From an uncultured Lachnospiraceae bacterium (GTDB lineage: Bacteria > Bacillota > Clostridia > Lachnospirales > Lachnospiraceae): a stretch of 62,741 bases of DNA. The position numbers and the translations under genes are program-made. Positions 16,631 to 26,269 of the stretch are shown here, piece after piece. The DNA lies in the NCBI GenBank assembly GCA_934401915.1, contig CAKRSV010000012.1, positions 1-62,741 of the forward strand, written 5' to 3'. Numbering within the stretch: the first letter of the stretch is position 1; each line of letters begins with the position of its first letter. The notes beneath the pieces are model-generated. The model had not been told where the DNA came from and did not search any database. It worked only from the letters and a program-made list of their open reading frames with translations.

Positions 16631-16680
16631 GAAATTTAACAAACGACCGCAGTCTCCTACGCGGAAACTGCGGCCGTTTG
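16631..16680 (-). terminator. Terminator of the sugar importer operon
   Basis: CAAACGACCGCAGT (16640-16653) pairs with ACTGCGGCCGTTTG (16667-16680) with one mismatch. On the minus strand it is followed by TTAAATTT, a weak U-tract. It lies just after the last permease gene. Confidence 0.65.
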
Positions 16681-16700
16681 CAAACTCTTTTTCAAGAGGA

Positions 16701-17870
16701 TCAAGCTTTTGATTTGTCTTTATTGTTCAGGATCTCAAATACGACGGCTGCCAGAAGCACAACGCCCTTGATGACCTTCTGCCAGTTGGCGTCGATTCCC
16801 ATCAGACTCATGCCCAGGTTGATGACACCGATCAGTGTCGCACCGACTACCATGCCGAATACAGAACCGGATCCGCCATATGCGGATACGCCGCCCACAA
16901 CGCAGGCCGAGATCGCATCCATCTCGTAGTTCGTACCGGCCGTTGAGTTCGCTGCCTGGAATCTGGCGATAACCGTAAAGGCACTGATAACCGTAAGGAT
17001 CGCCATATTCAGATATGCAAGGAACATGATCTTCTTCGTATCGACACCGGAAAGCCTTGTCGCCTCAGCGTTTCCTCCGATCGTGTAGAAGTACCGGCCG
17101 ATCGTCGTCTTGGAAGTGATGAATTCATAGATCAGTACGATCGCTACCACCCACAGGAGCGCGGTCGGGATTCCTCCCGCCATGGATAACTTGTATGCGA
17201 AAAGCAGGATCACAGCTACGGAAATCACGGACTTCGCGATCATGGCTGCCATGGAGCTTACCTCATAACCTTTTTTGATCCGGCTGTTCCGGTTGACGAT
17301 GTTCAGGATCACAACCAGAATACTTACCAGGATTCCAATCACCAGACACGGAATGTTCATCTGATTGATCGGCGTTTCGAAGACCTTACCGGAAAACAGT
17401 TTCAGATAAGCCTGCGGGAACGGAGCGATACTGCCTGTGGAGCTGTTGGCGCTCAGAAGCGCTGTACCCCAGCCTCTGAATGCAAGGTAACCTGCCAGGG
17501 TTGCGATCCACGGGGGAATATTCATATAAGCGATCACGAAACCGAGAACCGCACCGTATACGATACCTACCAGAAGCATGATCAGAACGGAAGCGCCTGT
17601 GCTCATTCCTTTGACCACCATGCAGATACCGCCGATCGCTCCGATGAAGCATACGAAAGATCCACAGGACAGGTCAATGTTTCCTCCTGTCAGCATACAC
17701 ATCAACATACCGGTTGCCAGGATATATACATACGCGTTCTGCGTGATCAGCGCGTTGAAGTTCAGCGCTGTAAACATCTGTCCTTTCGTCGTTACCGTAA
17801 AGAAGAGAAATACCAGGACCAGGACAAACATCATGGTATTTTTTCTCAATACCTGAGCTGCATTTTTCAT
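16701..17870 (-). CDS. mmsB: Monosaccharide ABC importer permease (second copy)
   Basis: This 389-residue permease of the BPD_transp_2 family (RbsC/XylH/MmsB type) has about ten or more spans. The conserved ATGMLMCMLTGGNIDLSCGS segment is at about 50-70 and the coupling region GGNAEATRLSGVDTKK near 260. It is the same length as the permease directly upstream and aligns with it throughout, so the two look like a tandem duplication that diverged. AAGGAGGG precedes the ATG. Two permease genes allow a heterodimeric channel, whereas most operons of this family have one. Confidence 0.85.
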   Translation of the reverse strand: MKNAAQVLRKNTMMFVLVLVFLFFTVTTKGQMFTALNFNALITQNAYVYILATGMLMCMLTGGNIDLSCGSFVCFIGAIGGICMVVKGMSTGASVLIMLLVGIVYGAVLGFVIAYMNIPPWIATLAGYLAFRGWGTALLSANSSTGSIAPFPQAYLKLFSGKVFETPINQMNIPCLVIGILVSILVVILNIVNRNSRIKKGYEVSSMAAMIAKSVISVAVILLFAYKLSMAGGIPTALLWVVAIVLIYEFITSKTTIGRYFYTIGGNAEATRLSGVDTKKIMFLAYLNMAILTVISAFTVIARFQAANSTAGTNYEMDAISACVVGGVSAYGGSGSVFGMVVGATLIGVINLGMSLMGIDANWQKVIKGVVLLAAVVFEILNNKDKSKA

Positions 17871-17882
17871 CTTTATCCCTCC

Positions 17883-19052
17883 TTATTTCTTTTCTTTCTT
17901 AGACATAACATCGAAGATGATAGCGATCAGAAGCACCAGTCCTTTGACCACCTTCTGATAATTGGCTTCCATACCCATGATACTCATACCCTGGTTGATA
18001 ACGCCCATCAGGGTTGCACCGATCACCATTCCGGCTACGGATCCGACGCCGCCGTAAGCGGAAGCCCCGCCGATGAAGCAGGCTGCAATGGCGTCCATCT
18101 CGTATCCCTGTCCGTAGGTAGGCTGTGCCGACGCCGCTCTGGCGATCGTCAGGATACCGGCAAGACCGGATAACAGTCCCATGTTTGCATAGGCGAAGAA
18201 GTATACGTTCTTCGTGTTGACACCGGAAAGTCTGGTCGCTTTCTCGTTGCCGCCGACCGCATACAGATAACGTCCGGTCGTCGTCTTATTGGTAATGTAG
18301 GAATAGATCAGCAGCACTACTGCAATCCAGATCAGTGCGCTCGGAATTCCTTTGTAGTTTGCCAGTTTGTACATCAGCCATACGATCGCCGCGCTGATGA
18401 TCAGCGTCTTGATAACGGTCGTCGTAAGCGGCTCCGTCTTGTAGCCCTTTGCCCTCTTACTGATACGGTTCTTCGCGGTCATGCCGATGTAGATCACCGC
18501 GATCACGATCCCAGCTGCCAGACAGGTGAGGTTCAGTGTGCCTCCTCCAAGGAAGTCCGGAACATAACAGTCCGCGCCGCCGCCGAATACATTCAGGTAA
18601 GTCGTGTCGGTAACGGATACCGCATAACCCTGCAATACCACGTTGGACAATCCACGGAACGCATACATGCCTGCCAGCGTTGCGATGAACGGAGGAACCT
18701 TTATGTACGCGATCCAGAAGCCCTGGAACATACCTACCAGAAGACCGACCACCAGCATGGCGAGCACTGCCAGCCACGGGTTCATATGCTTATCCATCAT
18801 GACGGCGCCGATGCCGCCGACAAAGCAGACAACCGATCCAACGGAAAGATCGATATTACCGCCGGTCAGGATACATAACAGCATACCGGTTGCCAGCACG
18901 AACACGTAAGCATTCTGTGAGATCAGGTTGTTGATGTTCTGTGCGTAAAGGATCTTTCCGCCCGTGCTCCAGTAGAAGAAGCCGACCACCAGGATCAGGG
19001 CGATTATCATGGTATTTTTCTTCAGGATCTCACCTATATTTGTTTTTTCCAT
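17883..19052 (-). CDS. mmsB: Monosaccharide ABC importer permease (first copy)
   Basis: This 389-residue BPD_transp_2 permease follows the ATPase gene by two bases. It has the same landmarks as its neighbour: ATGMLLCILTGGNIDLSVGS and GGNEKATRLSGVNTKN. The segment YVPDFLGGGTLNLTCLAAG differs from the second copy, as does the external loop near 120-150. It is predicted to form the translocation path for a monosaccharide delivered by the lipoprotein encoded at 20737-21897. Confidence 0.88.
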   Translation of the reverse strand: MEKTNIGEILKKNTMIIALILVVGFFYWSTGGKILYAQNINNLISQNAYVFVLATGMLLCILTGGNIDLSVGSVVCFVGGIGAVMMDKHMNPWLAVLAMLVVGLLVGMFQGFWIAYIKVPPFIATLAGMYAFRGLSNVVLQGYAVSVTDTTYLNVFGGGADCYVPDFLGGGTLNLTCLAAGIVIAVIYIGMTAKNRISKRAKGYKTEPLTTTVIKTLIISAAIVWLMYKLANYKGIPSALIWIAVVLLIYSYITNKTTTGRYLYAVGGNEKATRLSGVNTKNVYFFAYANMGLLSGLAGILTIARAASAQPTYGQGYEMDAIAACFIGGASAYGGVGSVAGMVIGATLMGVINQGMSIMGMEANYQKVVKGLVLLIAIIFDVMSKKEKK

Positions 19053-19054
19053 GC

Positions 19055-20593
19055 TTATGCCCCCTTCCCTGATTTCAGGATGCTTGCCATGATGATCTCC
19101 TGCGAAGCATCCTCCGCTTTCAGCTCACCTACGATCTTCGCTGCATTCATAATATAGATCCGGTCGCTCATGCCAAGCACCTCCGGGAGCTCGGATGAGA
19201 TCATGATAACGGATTTTCCGGCAGCTACCAGATCGTTGATGATGCAGTAGATCTCATACTTTGCGCCGACATCGATACCTCTGGTCGGCTCATCCAGGAT
19301 CAGGACATCCGGCTCGGTGAACATCCATTTTGCCAGAAGTACCTTCTGCTGGTTTCCACCGGAAAGATTTCCGACATTCTGCTCAACCGAAGGACACTTG
19401 GTACGCAGCTTGTTGCGATACTCCTCTGCCACCTGATATTCCTTATCCTTATCGATGATCTTATGTTTGCTGATGCTGTCCAGATTTGCAAGCGTCGTAT
19501 TGATCTTGATCGGGTTTGTCAGCACCAGTCCGTTTCCTTTTCTGTCCTCTGTCACATAGGCGATCTTGTTCCTGATGGCCTCCTTGGGATTCTTCAGCGT
19601 GATCTCTTTGCCGTTCAGCTTCAGTGTTCCCGTGATGCCGGTTCCGTAGGAGCGTCCGAAAATACTCATTGCGAGCTCGGTACGTCCTGCGCCCATCAGT
19701 CCATAGATACCTACTACTTCGCCCTTGCGCACGTTGATCGATACATTGTCCACCACCTTGCGCTCCGGGTACAGCGGGTGGTACACCGTCCAGTTGTCCA
19801 CCTCCATATTGATCTCTCCGATCTTCACGCCCTGCCGCTTAGGGAAACGGTCTGTCAGCTCACGGCCGACCATTCCCTGAATGATACGGTCCTCGGAGAT
19901 CTCCGTCGTCTTTTTATCCATCGTCTCGATCGTCGAGCCATCCCGGACAACCGTGATCTTATCTGCCACATAAGCAACCTCGTTGAGCTTATGTGTGATG
20001 ATGATCATCGTCATGCCCTGCTTCTTGAACTGTAACATCAGATCCAGCAGTGCCTTGGAATCCGTCTCGTTTAACGACGAGGTAGGCTCATCCAGGATCA
20101 GCAGCTTTGCATTCTTGGCGAGCGCCTTTGCGATCTCCACAAGCTGCTGCTTACCGGTTCCGATCTCCTTTACCAGTGTCCTGGAGGACTCGGAAAGCCC
20201 TACCATCCTGAGGTATTTATCTGCCTCTGCATACGTCTTATCCCAGTCGATCGCGTTCTTCTTTCCCTGCTCGTTGCCAAGGAACATGTTCTCTCCAATG
20301 GACATATAGGGAACCAGTGCGAGCTCCTGATGGATGATTACGATTCCTTTTTCCTCGGAATCCTTGATTTTATTAAATTTACAAACCTCTCCGTTGTAAA
20401 TAATATCACCTTCATAGGTACCGTACGGATAGATTCCGCTCAGCACGTTCATCAAGGTGGATTTTCCTGCTCCGTTTTCGCCAACCAGGGCATGGATCTC
20501 GCCCTCTTCAACCTTCAGATTGACATTGTCAAGTGCCTTAACGCCAGGGAATGTTTTGGTAATATTTTTCATTTCCAATAAAACTTTTGCCAA
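19055..20593 (-). CDS. mmsA: Monosaccharide ABC importer ATP-binding protein
   Basis: This 512-residue protein has two ATPase domains, as in MglA/XylG/MmsA. The first has GENGAGKST (near 38) and [10 protein letters not shown]. The second has the degenerate GLMGAGRTE where Walker A would be, then [14 protein letters not shown] and [13 protein letters not shown]. The start is a TTG at 20593 giving [10 protein letters not shown], because GGGAGGG lies six bases upstream; the longer reading from 20608 would bury this site. It energises uptake through the two permeases that follow. Confidence 0.9.
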   Translation of the reverse strand: MAKVLLEMKNITKTFPGVKALDNVNLKVEEGEIHALVGENGAGKSTLMNVLSGIYPYGTYEGDIIYNGEVCKFNKIKDSEEKGIVIIHQELALVPYMSIGENMFLGNEQGKKNAIDWDKTYAEADKYLRMVGLSESSRTLVKEIGTGKQQLVEIAKALAKNAKLLILDEPTSSLNETDSKALLDLMLQFKKQGMTMIIITHKLNEVAYVADKITVVRDGSTIETMDKKTTEISEDRIIQGMVGRELTDRFPKRQGVKIGEINMEVDNWTVYHPLYPERKVVDNVSINVRKGEVVGIYGLMGAGRTELAMSIFGRSYGTGITGTLKLNGKEITLKNPKEAIRNKIAYVTEDRKGNGLVLTNPIKINTTLANLDSISKHKIIDKDKEYQVAEEYRNKLRTKCPSVEQNVGNLSGGNQQKVLLAKWMFTEPDVLILDEPTRGIDVGAKYEIYCIINDLVAAGKSVIMISSELPEVLGMSDRIYIMNAAKIVGELKAEDASQEIIMASILKSGKGA

Positions 20594-20736
20594 TTGTATC
20601 CCTCCCAACCATTTCTGTTTTTCACTAATCCAATTCCATAAAAAATAACTTAAACCGCCTTTTCAGGACTTTCTCTAAAACCAGCAGGCGGGAAATTCCC
20701 GCCTGCATAAAGTTCAAAACCTCTGGATCTTACTGC

Positions 20737-21897
20737 TTACTGAAGATCTGCCTCTGTATAGTAACCGGAGTCGATCAGCAGCTCCTTGTAATTGTTGATG
20801 TCTGCAAATACAGGCTCACAAAGGAAGGAAGGAATAACGCCTGTTCCGTTGTCGTATGTCTCTGTATCGTTTACATCTACGGTCTCGCCGGAAAGAATCT
20901 GGCCTACCATCTTAACTACCTGTGTTGCAAGAGTACGTGTATCCTTGAAAATAGACATGGACTGCTTGCCAGCGATCATGTTCTTCACATTCTCTTTATC
21001 ACAGTCCTGACCGGTTACGATCGGGTACTCGCCGTTGTAGTTAGCAGCCAGTGCGTTCTCAACGCCAAGTGCGGTGGAGTCGTTGGAGCAAAGCCATACG
21101 TCGATCTGTGTTCCGTCTGCATAGTTGGAAGAAAGAATGTTCTCAGCTCTGGACTGTGCTGTCTCTGTTGCCCAGGTAGGTGTTGCACACTCATCGAAGG
21201 ACTTCTGTCCGGATACAACTACCAGCTTGCCTGCGTCGATGTAAGGATTCAGAACATCCATTGCACCGTTGTAGAAGTAACCTGCGTTGTTGTCACCAGG
21301 ATCGCCTGCGGTGATCTCCAGGTTGAACGGTCCGTCTGCATTGTCAAGATCCAGTGCATCTACGATGTACTCGCCCTGCTTTGTACCTACCATGTAGTTA
21401 TCGAATGTTGCATAGTAGGAAACTGCATCGGAGTTCATAAGAAGACGGTCATATGCGATAACCGGAATATTTGCGGATTTTGCCATGTCAAGAGCTTCTC
21501 CTAAGGAAGATCCCTCGATTGCTGCGATAACCAGAACGTTGGCTCCGCTGGAGATCATGTTCTCGATCTGGGAAACCTGTGTCTGTACATCGTTGGAAGC
21601 GTACTGTAAGTCTACCTCATAGCCTGCTGCCTCAAGCTCTGACTGCATGTTGGCACCGTCCTGATTCCATCTCTGCAGATCCTTGGTCGGCATCGAAACA
21701 CCAACTCTGGTTCCATTGGAAGCTGCGGCCGTATCGTCTGCCGGAGCTGCGTCGTCTGTTGCTGCGGCTGCTGTGTCTTCCGTTGCAGTATCAGCAGGTG
21801 CTGCTGTCTCTGCGCTGTCGCTCGAAGATCCGCATCCTACTAACATGGATGCTACCATTGCTGTGGATAAAACTACGCTCAGTAATTTCTTTTTCAT
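20737..21897 (-). CDS. chvE: ChvE-like monosaccharide-binding lipoprotein
   Basis: This 386-residue lipoprotein has a signal peptide ending in lipobox LVGC (Cys at 22), followed by a long Ala/Asp/Thr-rich linker. The sugar-binding part begins at GVSMPTKDLQRWNQDG, a stretch characteristic of ChvE/XylF-type multiple-monosaccharide binders, with YDRLLMNSDAVSYYATFDN and TGQDCDKENVKNM as further pocket segments. It is anchored outside the cell and delivers sugar to the MmsA/MmsB importer encoded downstream. Galactose, glucose, xylose and arabinose are all possible ligands. GGGAGGAAAC precedes the ATG. Confidence 0.9.
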   Translation of the reverse strand: MKKKLLSVVLSTAMVASMLVGCGSSSDSAETAAPADTATEDTAAAATDDAAPADDTAAASNGTRVGVSMPTKDLQRWNQDGANMQSELEAAGYEVDLQYASNDVQTQVSQIENMISSGANVLVIAAIEGSSLGEALDMAKSANIPVIAYDRLLMNSDAVSYYATFDNYMVGTKQGEYIVDALDLDNADGPFNLEITAGDPGDNNAGYFYNGAMDVLNPYIDAGKLVVVSGQKSFDECATPTWATETAQSRAENILSSNYADGTQIDVWLCSNDSTALGVENALAANYNGEYPIVTGQDCDKENVKNMIAGKQSMSIFKDTRTLATQVVKMVGQILSGETVDVNDTETYDNGTGVIPSFLCEPVFADINNYKELLIDSGYYTEADLQ

Positions 21898-22045
21898 GTT
21901 ATGTTTCCTCCCTTAACTTGAATATGAAATATTTTTTACCGGCTCTCTCTAAGGAAATGCTTTTTCCTTTCCGGTAAGTAAACTTTAACACAAACAAAAT
22001 AGGAATAATTTACGACCTTCTGCAATTTTTCGGCATGGACAGGCA

Positions 22046-22088
22046 CAAAAAAAGAAGTGTACTAGCACAATTTTGTGCTCCGGTACAC
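22046..22088 (-). terminator. Terminator after the sensor operon
   Basis: On the minus strand GTGTACCGGAGCACAA pairs with TTGTGCTAGTACAC, followed by TTCTTTTTTTG. It lies between the sensor operon and chvE, so importer expression probably needs its own promoter in the 130 bases that follow, where no clear -35/-10 pair was found. Confidence 0.8.
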
Positions 22089-22138
22089 CCCTTTTCATAA
22101 ATTTTTCCTATTGCCATTCTGAAATTCCCATTTTATGG

Positions 22139-23197
22139 CTACTGCGGCATCTCATCGGGAACGTTCAGATAGACGTCCTCCTTGAGGTGGAAGCCGCTAC
22201 CGATGATCACCTCGTCGATATTGTCCTTGGTAACGCTGACCGGTTCCAGGCCGATGTAGGGCACCTCATAGCTGCCGTTATCGATCGTGGTCACATCCTC
22301 GCCGTCCGGCTTCTGTCCCCCTGCGAGGGCAACTGCCTCCTGCGCCGCCCTCGTCGCGAGCTTCTCCACCGGCTTGTATACCGTCATGGTCTGCGTGCCC
22401 TCTACGATACGCTGGCAGGCGGCAAGATCGGCATCCTGTCCGACCACCAGGATCTCCCCGGCGCGCCTCGTCTCCGCCAGCGCGTGTACCACCTGCGTTG
22501 CCAGGTCATCGTTTCCGCACATGATCGCATCCGCCTGATTGACCATATCGCCGTGCGTATAGATGTACTCTGCCGCCAGCTCCGCTTTCCAGCCGTCGGC
22601 GTGCATCGAGTCAAGGATCGTCACATCATTCCGGTCCATCACCTCACGGAAGCCCTTTTCCACCATAGGCACATTGTTGTCCGTCGGCGATCCGCCCAGC
22701 ATCAGCACATTGCCACCGGAGATCCCCTGGCTGACCAGCGCCAGCGCCATCATCGTTCCCACCTGTTCATTGTCGAACGAGATATAAAGGTCGACGTCCG
22801 CGTCTTCGATCAGACGGTCATAGGCGATGACCTTGATCCCTTCCTTTTTTGCCTTCTCCACCGAATCCTTCAGTTCCGCCGCGTCGATACTGATGATGAC
22901 GATCACGTCCATGCCCTTCTGGATAAAATAATCGATCTGTTTCCGCTGCTGCTCCACATCCCCGTTGGCGTTCTGCACATTGACCTCCGCGCCCAGCTCC
23001 TTCGCCACGGACACAAACACATCCCGGTCCCTCTGCCATCTCTCAATGACAAAGGAATCGAAGCTCATCCCGATCTGTACCTTGTTTTCTTTTTCTATCT
23101 TCGTCTGATCCTCTGTCTGCACGCTCCCGCAGGCTGTCACTTCCATAAGCAATGCAAGCAGCAGCGCGACAGCAGCCGCTCTTTTCCCTGTTTTCAT
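22139..23197 (-). CDS. XylF-like sugar-binding lipoprotein (sensor operon)
   Basis: This 352-residue lipoprotein has a signal peptide ending in a TAC lipobox (Cys about 23). The binding fold begins at VQIGMSFDSFVIERWQRD and includes KVIAYDRLIEDADVDLYISFDN, VGQDADLAACQRIVEG and TMTVYKPV, all typical of D-xylose/ribose-class binders. It overlaps the response-regulator stop by four bases (ATGA), so it is translated with the signalling proteins and is not part of the importer cassette. It may feed the same importer or present sugar to the kinase. The ligand is probably a pentose or hexose. Confidence 0.82.
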   Translation of the reverse strand: MKTGKRAAAVALLLALLMEVTACGSVQTEDQTKIEKENKVQIGMSFDSFVIERWQRDRDVFVSVAKELGAEVNVQNANGDVEQQRKQIDYFIQKGMDVIVIISIDAAELKDSVEKAKKEGIKVIAYDRLIEDADVDLYISFDNEQVGTMMALALVSQGISGGNVLMLGGSPTDNNVPMVEKGFREVMDRNDVTILDSMHADGWKAELAAEYIYTHGDMVNQADAIMCGNDDLATQVVHALAETRRAGEILVVGQDADLAACQRIVEGTQTMTVYKPVEKLATRAAQEAVALAGGQKPDGEDVTTIDNGSYEVPYIGLEPVSVTKDNIDEVIIGSGFHLKEDVYLNVPDEMPQ

Positions 23198-24810
23198 CCT
23201 GTCTGATCCATCTCCTGCTTTCTGTCCTTGTACTCTGTCGGCGTCACGCCCACGTTCTTCTTAAAGGATCGGCTGAAATAATTCGGATCCGCATAGCCGA
23301 CCATCGCGCAGATCTCCTTCATGGAATATTCGCTCGTCGTGAGAAGCTCCTTCGCCTTATCCATCCTTATGCGGGTCAGGTACTCTACGAAGCCCTCTCC
23401 CGTCTCATCCTTAAAGATCTTGCTGAAATAGTAGGGGCTGATATTCACCGTCCTTGACACATCGTCCAGCGAAATATCCCTGCTGTAATTGCTGTTGATA
23501 TAGTCCCTTGCTGCATCCACAAGCGATACCGACTTCTCCGCACTTTTGCCGAGCACGTTCTGCGCCGCCTCACCTACCTTGCTGACGAACCACTCCTTCA
23601 GCATCTCCAGATTCTCGGTGTTCATCACGGTCGGGAGATACTCGCGCCTTGAAGTGAACCGGTAAGTCATGCCGCCCGCCTCGTACGCCAGGTGCTCTGA
23701 CCACATGACAAATTCCAGGATCTTCAACCGGATATCCATCAGACCGTGCGCGTCGCTCTCCGCCATCCACTGAAAGAACTCGCCGGCAGTCGCCATCGAC
23801 TGGCTGACCTCTCCGTTCTCCACCTCTGCAAAAAGCCGCTTTTCCAGATGGATCGGGTAGTCCTCCTCATACTGGCAGCCCATCGGGATATCATCGGCGT
23901 GCGCCACGCTTCCCGTCGTGCGGATCAGCGCGTCAAGTCCTTCCTGATAGGACTCCCGCACCTCGCCCAGCCCTTTGAGCGAGCCGATCCCGATCCGGAA
24001 CGTGATGTCCGTCCGTTTTCGCAGATTTCTCACCAGCTCGCGGGATTTCTCGATCAGCGCGATCCTCTCGTTGTAGCCGATCTCCTCCCCGTCGCAGGGC
24101 ACCAGCACCGCCATCTTATTTGCCATCGAAGGTCCGACGATACAGCCGGGGAAGCCTTCCTTGAGCGCTTCGCGCAGTTCTCTGGCATACTGCTGCACGC
24201 GGACGCTGCTCCCGACCGCGTTCGTCATATGGTTGCCCACCTGGTCGTCCCCGCAGACCACCGCCAGCATATAGGCGCGGTCCTGCGAGATCTCCAGCAG
24301 CGCCTTGTAATTTTCCACATCCTCGTTGAAATGCTCCTGTAAAAGGATATTGTAGATCAGTCCGCTCTCCAGGATCGGTACGACCGTCTCCAGCTTTTCC
24401 CGGATCAGCAGATCATTGCTCCTCTTTTTGCGCTCACGGTCGATCTGCTCCATCGCCGCACGGATCGCGGCAATGATCTTCGTCTTTTCCATGGGCTTCG
24501 TGATATATTCCAGTACGCCCAGCCGGATCGCCTCCTTGGCGTAGTCGAACTTGTCATACGCTGACATCACGATGAAGATCACGCTGCTGTTGTTCTCGCG
24601 GATCTCCTTCATCGCCTCGATCCCGTTGATGCCCGGCATCTGGATATCCATGATGGCGATATCCGGCCGGAAATTCTCTGCCAGCTCGATCACGCTTCTT
24701 CCCGTCTTGGCAAACTCTACCGTACAGTTGTTTCCGAATTCCTTTTCTATGATGAACTTCAGGGAATCAATCACGATGCCTTCATCATCCGCAAGCATGA
24801 TTTTATACAT
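23194..24810 (-). CDS. YesN-like response regulator (REC plus AraC HTH)
   Basis: In this 538-residue protein the receiver domain spans about 1-120 with phospho-acceptor Asp55 in IMDIQMPG and conserved DDE near residue 8. A long middle region, about 150-400, contains the family's SLKGLGEVRESYQEGLDAL. The C-terminal 100 residues are an AraC double helix-turn-helix (ISPYYFSKIFKDETGEGFVEYL, VGYADPNYFSRSFKK). It overlaps the kinase gene by eight bases, and GGAGG precedes its ATG. It should activate the chvE-mmsA-mmsB operon when the cognate kinase senses sugar. Confidence 0.92.
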   Translation of the reverse strand: MYKIMLADDEGIVIDSLKFIIEKEFGNNCTVEFAKTGRSVIELAENFRPDIAIMDIQMPGINGIEAMKEIRENNSSVIFIVMSAYDKFDYAKEAIRLGVLEYITKPMEKTKIIAAIRAAMEQIDRERKKRSNDLLIREKLETVVPILESGLIYNILLQEHFNEDVENYKALLEISQDRAYMLAVVCGDDQVGNHMTNAVGSSVRVQQYARELREALKEGFPGCIVGPSMANKMAVLVPCDGEEIGYNERIALIEKSRELVRNLRKRTDITFRIGIGSLKGLGEVRESYQEGLDALIRTTGSVAHADDIPMGCQYEEDYPIHLEKRLFAEVENGEVSQSMATAGEFFQWMAESDAHGLMDIRLKILEFVMWSEHLAYEAGGMTYRFTSRREYLPTVMNTENLEMLKEWFVSKVGEAAQNVLGKSAEKSVSLVDAARDYINSNYSRDISLDDVSRTVNISPYYFSKIFKDETGEGFVEYLTRIRMDKAKELLTTSEYSMKEICAMVGYADPNYFSRSFKKNVGVTPTEYKDRKQEMDQTG

Positions 24811-26269
24811 ACAAAAATACCTCCGTTCCTTTTCCCTCCCCCTCGCTGGAAATATCCATCACGTTTTCGTTTCCGGTATAGAGCCGCATCCGGGAGATCA
24901 CGTTATCCATCCCGATCCCGTTCGACCCGGCCGCCATTCCTTCTTCCCGGAACGTTCCGCTCATCACCTTGTCGATCGTCTCCTGGCTCATACCGATTCC
25001 GTTGTCCTTCACGCTGATGCACACGCTGTTCTCCACGCTGTAAACCGAGAGCAGGATCTTTCCCCGGTCTCCCATTTCCCGGATCCCGTGATTGACACAG
25101 TTCTCCACGATCGGCTGCAGGATCATACCAGGCATCTCCACGGAGAGCAGGCTTTCATCGACCTTCTTTTCATAGTGGATATCCCCCGCAAACCGCACGT
25201 TCAGAATATAGATATAGGAGTCCACCATCTCGATCTCTTCTCCGATCGTGACTGTCTCCTGACTTTTTTTCATATTATAACGATAGAACTGCGCCACCTT
25301 CTGCACGTAATCGTATGTCCGGTCGGCTCCTTCCATCATCGCAAGCTGCGCTCCGGCATTGAGCGTGTTGAACAGGAAATGCGGATTGATCTGCGCCTGC
25401 AGATACTTCAGTCTGGCGTCCTTCAGATGCGTTTCCATCATCAGCTCGCGTTCCTTGAGTTCACGCTCCGCCTTCATACTCTCGCGAAGCCGCTCGATAT
25501 ACCTGCCGATGCTGCGCACCATCTGGTTGAAGGCTCCGGTCACCACGCCTACCTCGTCCTCTGTCTCCACCGGCAGCAGCTCAATGTCGAAATTTCCCTT
25601 CGCCACCTCGTCCGCGGAACCGGCAAGCTTCTTGAGAGGCCGGATCAGCGTCCCCACAAAGCTGATGATGATCCCCACGTTGCAGCCCATGACAAGCAGC
25701 ATGGCAGCCACCGACACCGTCTCAAACAGCCGGAACTGTCCGAGCAGCTGACTGTACTGTTCCGAATTGCTCTTAAATTTTTCCATATTCAGACTGGAGA
25801 TGCAGGTGTTGATATACCCGTACATCTGTGTCGCATTCTCATAGTGGAAACGGTATTTCTCCACGTTTCTTCCGCGCTTTGCCTCGATTGTCTGCCCTAC
25901 CGAGTCCAGATAGTTCTCCGACATCCGGCGGATGTTCCGTTCCATCCGGTCAAAAGAGCTGCCTGTGATCTCCTCGTTCAGATCCTGGATCAGCGTGCGG
26001 TAGTTCTGCTCGCTCCGGTAATAGTCCTCCAGCGAATCGCTGGTCTTGGAATTCAGATAGTCCGTCATATCGTCCTGCACAGCGCCCAGCGCATCCGTCA
26101 GCTCGTTCAGATGCAGGTTGTCCTGGTATACCATGTCCAGACTCGTCGACATGCTGTTGATCCCGCCGAGCAGCACCATGTTCATCACGAGGATCAGAAG
26201 ATTCGTGACGATATAGATGCTGCTGATCTTAAATTGAAGGGAGGCTTTTCGCATCTTATTCAGGTTCAT
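24803..26269 (-). CDS. YesM-like sensor histidine kinase
   Basis: This 488-residue membrane kinase has a first span at about 15-38, an extracytoplasmic helical sensor (about 40-180), a second span near 185-205, and a HAMP domain (LIRPLKKLAGSADEVAKGNF). The LytS/YesM-type phospho-acceptor region holds His297 (QINPHFLFNTLNAG). The ATPase has NGIGM boxes. The start at 26269 was chosen because GGAGG lies six bases upstream. It overlaps the upstream binding-protein gene by 14 bases and the regulator by eight. Its small helical sensor probably reads sugar through the adjacent anchored binding protein. Confidence 0.92.
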   Translation of the reverse strand: MNLNKMRKASLQFKISSIYIVTNLLILVMNMVLLGGINSMSTSLDMVYQDNLHLNELTDALGAVQDDMTDYLNSKTSDSLEDYYRSEQNYRTLIQDLNEEITGSSFDRMERNIRRMSENYLDSVGQTIEAKRGRNVEKYRFHYENATQMYGYINTCISSLNMEKFKSNSEQYSQLLGQFRLFETVSVAAMLLVMGCNVGIIISFVGTLIRPLKKLAGSADEVAKGNFDIELLPVETEDEVGVVTGAFNQMVRSIGRYIERLRESMKAERELKERELMMETHLKDARLKYLQAQINPHFLFNTLNAGAQLAMMEGADRTYDYVQKVAQFYRYNMKKSQETVTIGEEIEMVDSYIYILNVRFAGDIHYEKKVDESLLSVEMPGMILQPIVENCVNHGIREMGDRGKILLSVYSVENSVCISVKDNGIGMSQETIDKVMSGTFREEGMAAGSNGIGMDNVISRMRLYTGNENVMDISSEGEGKGTEVFLYV

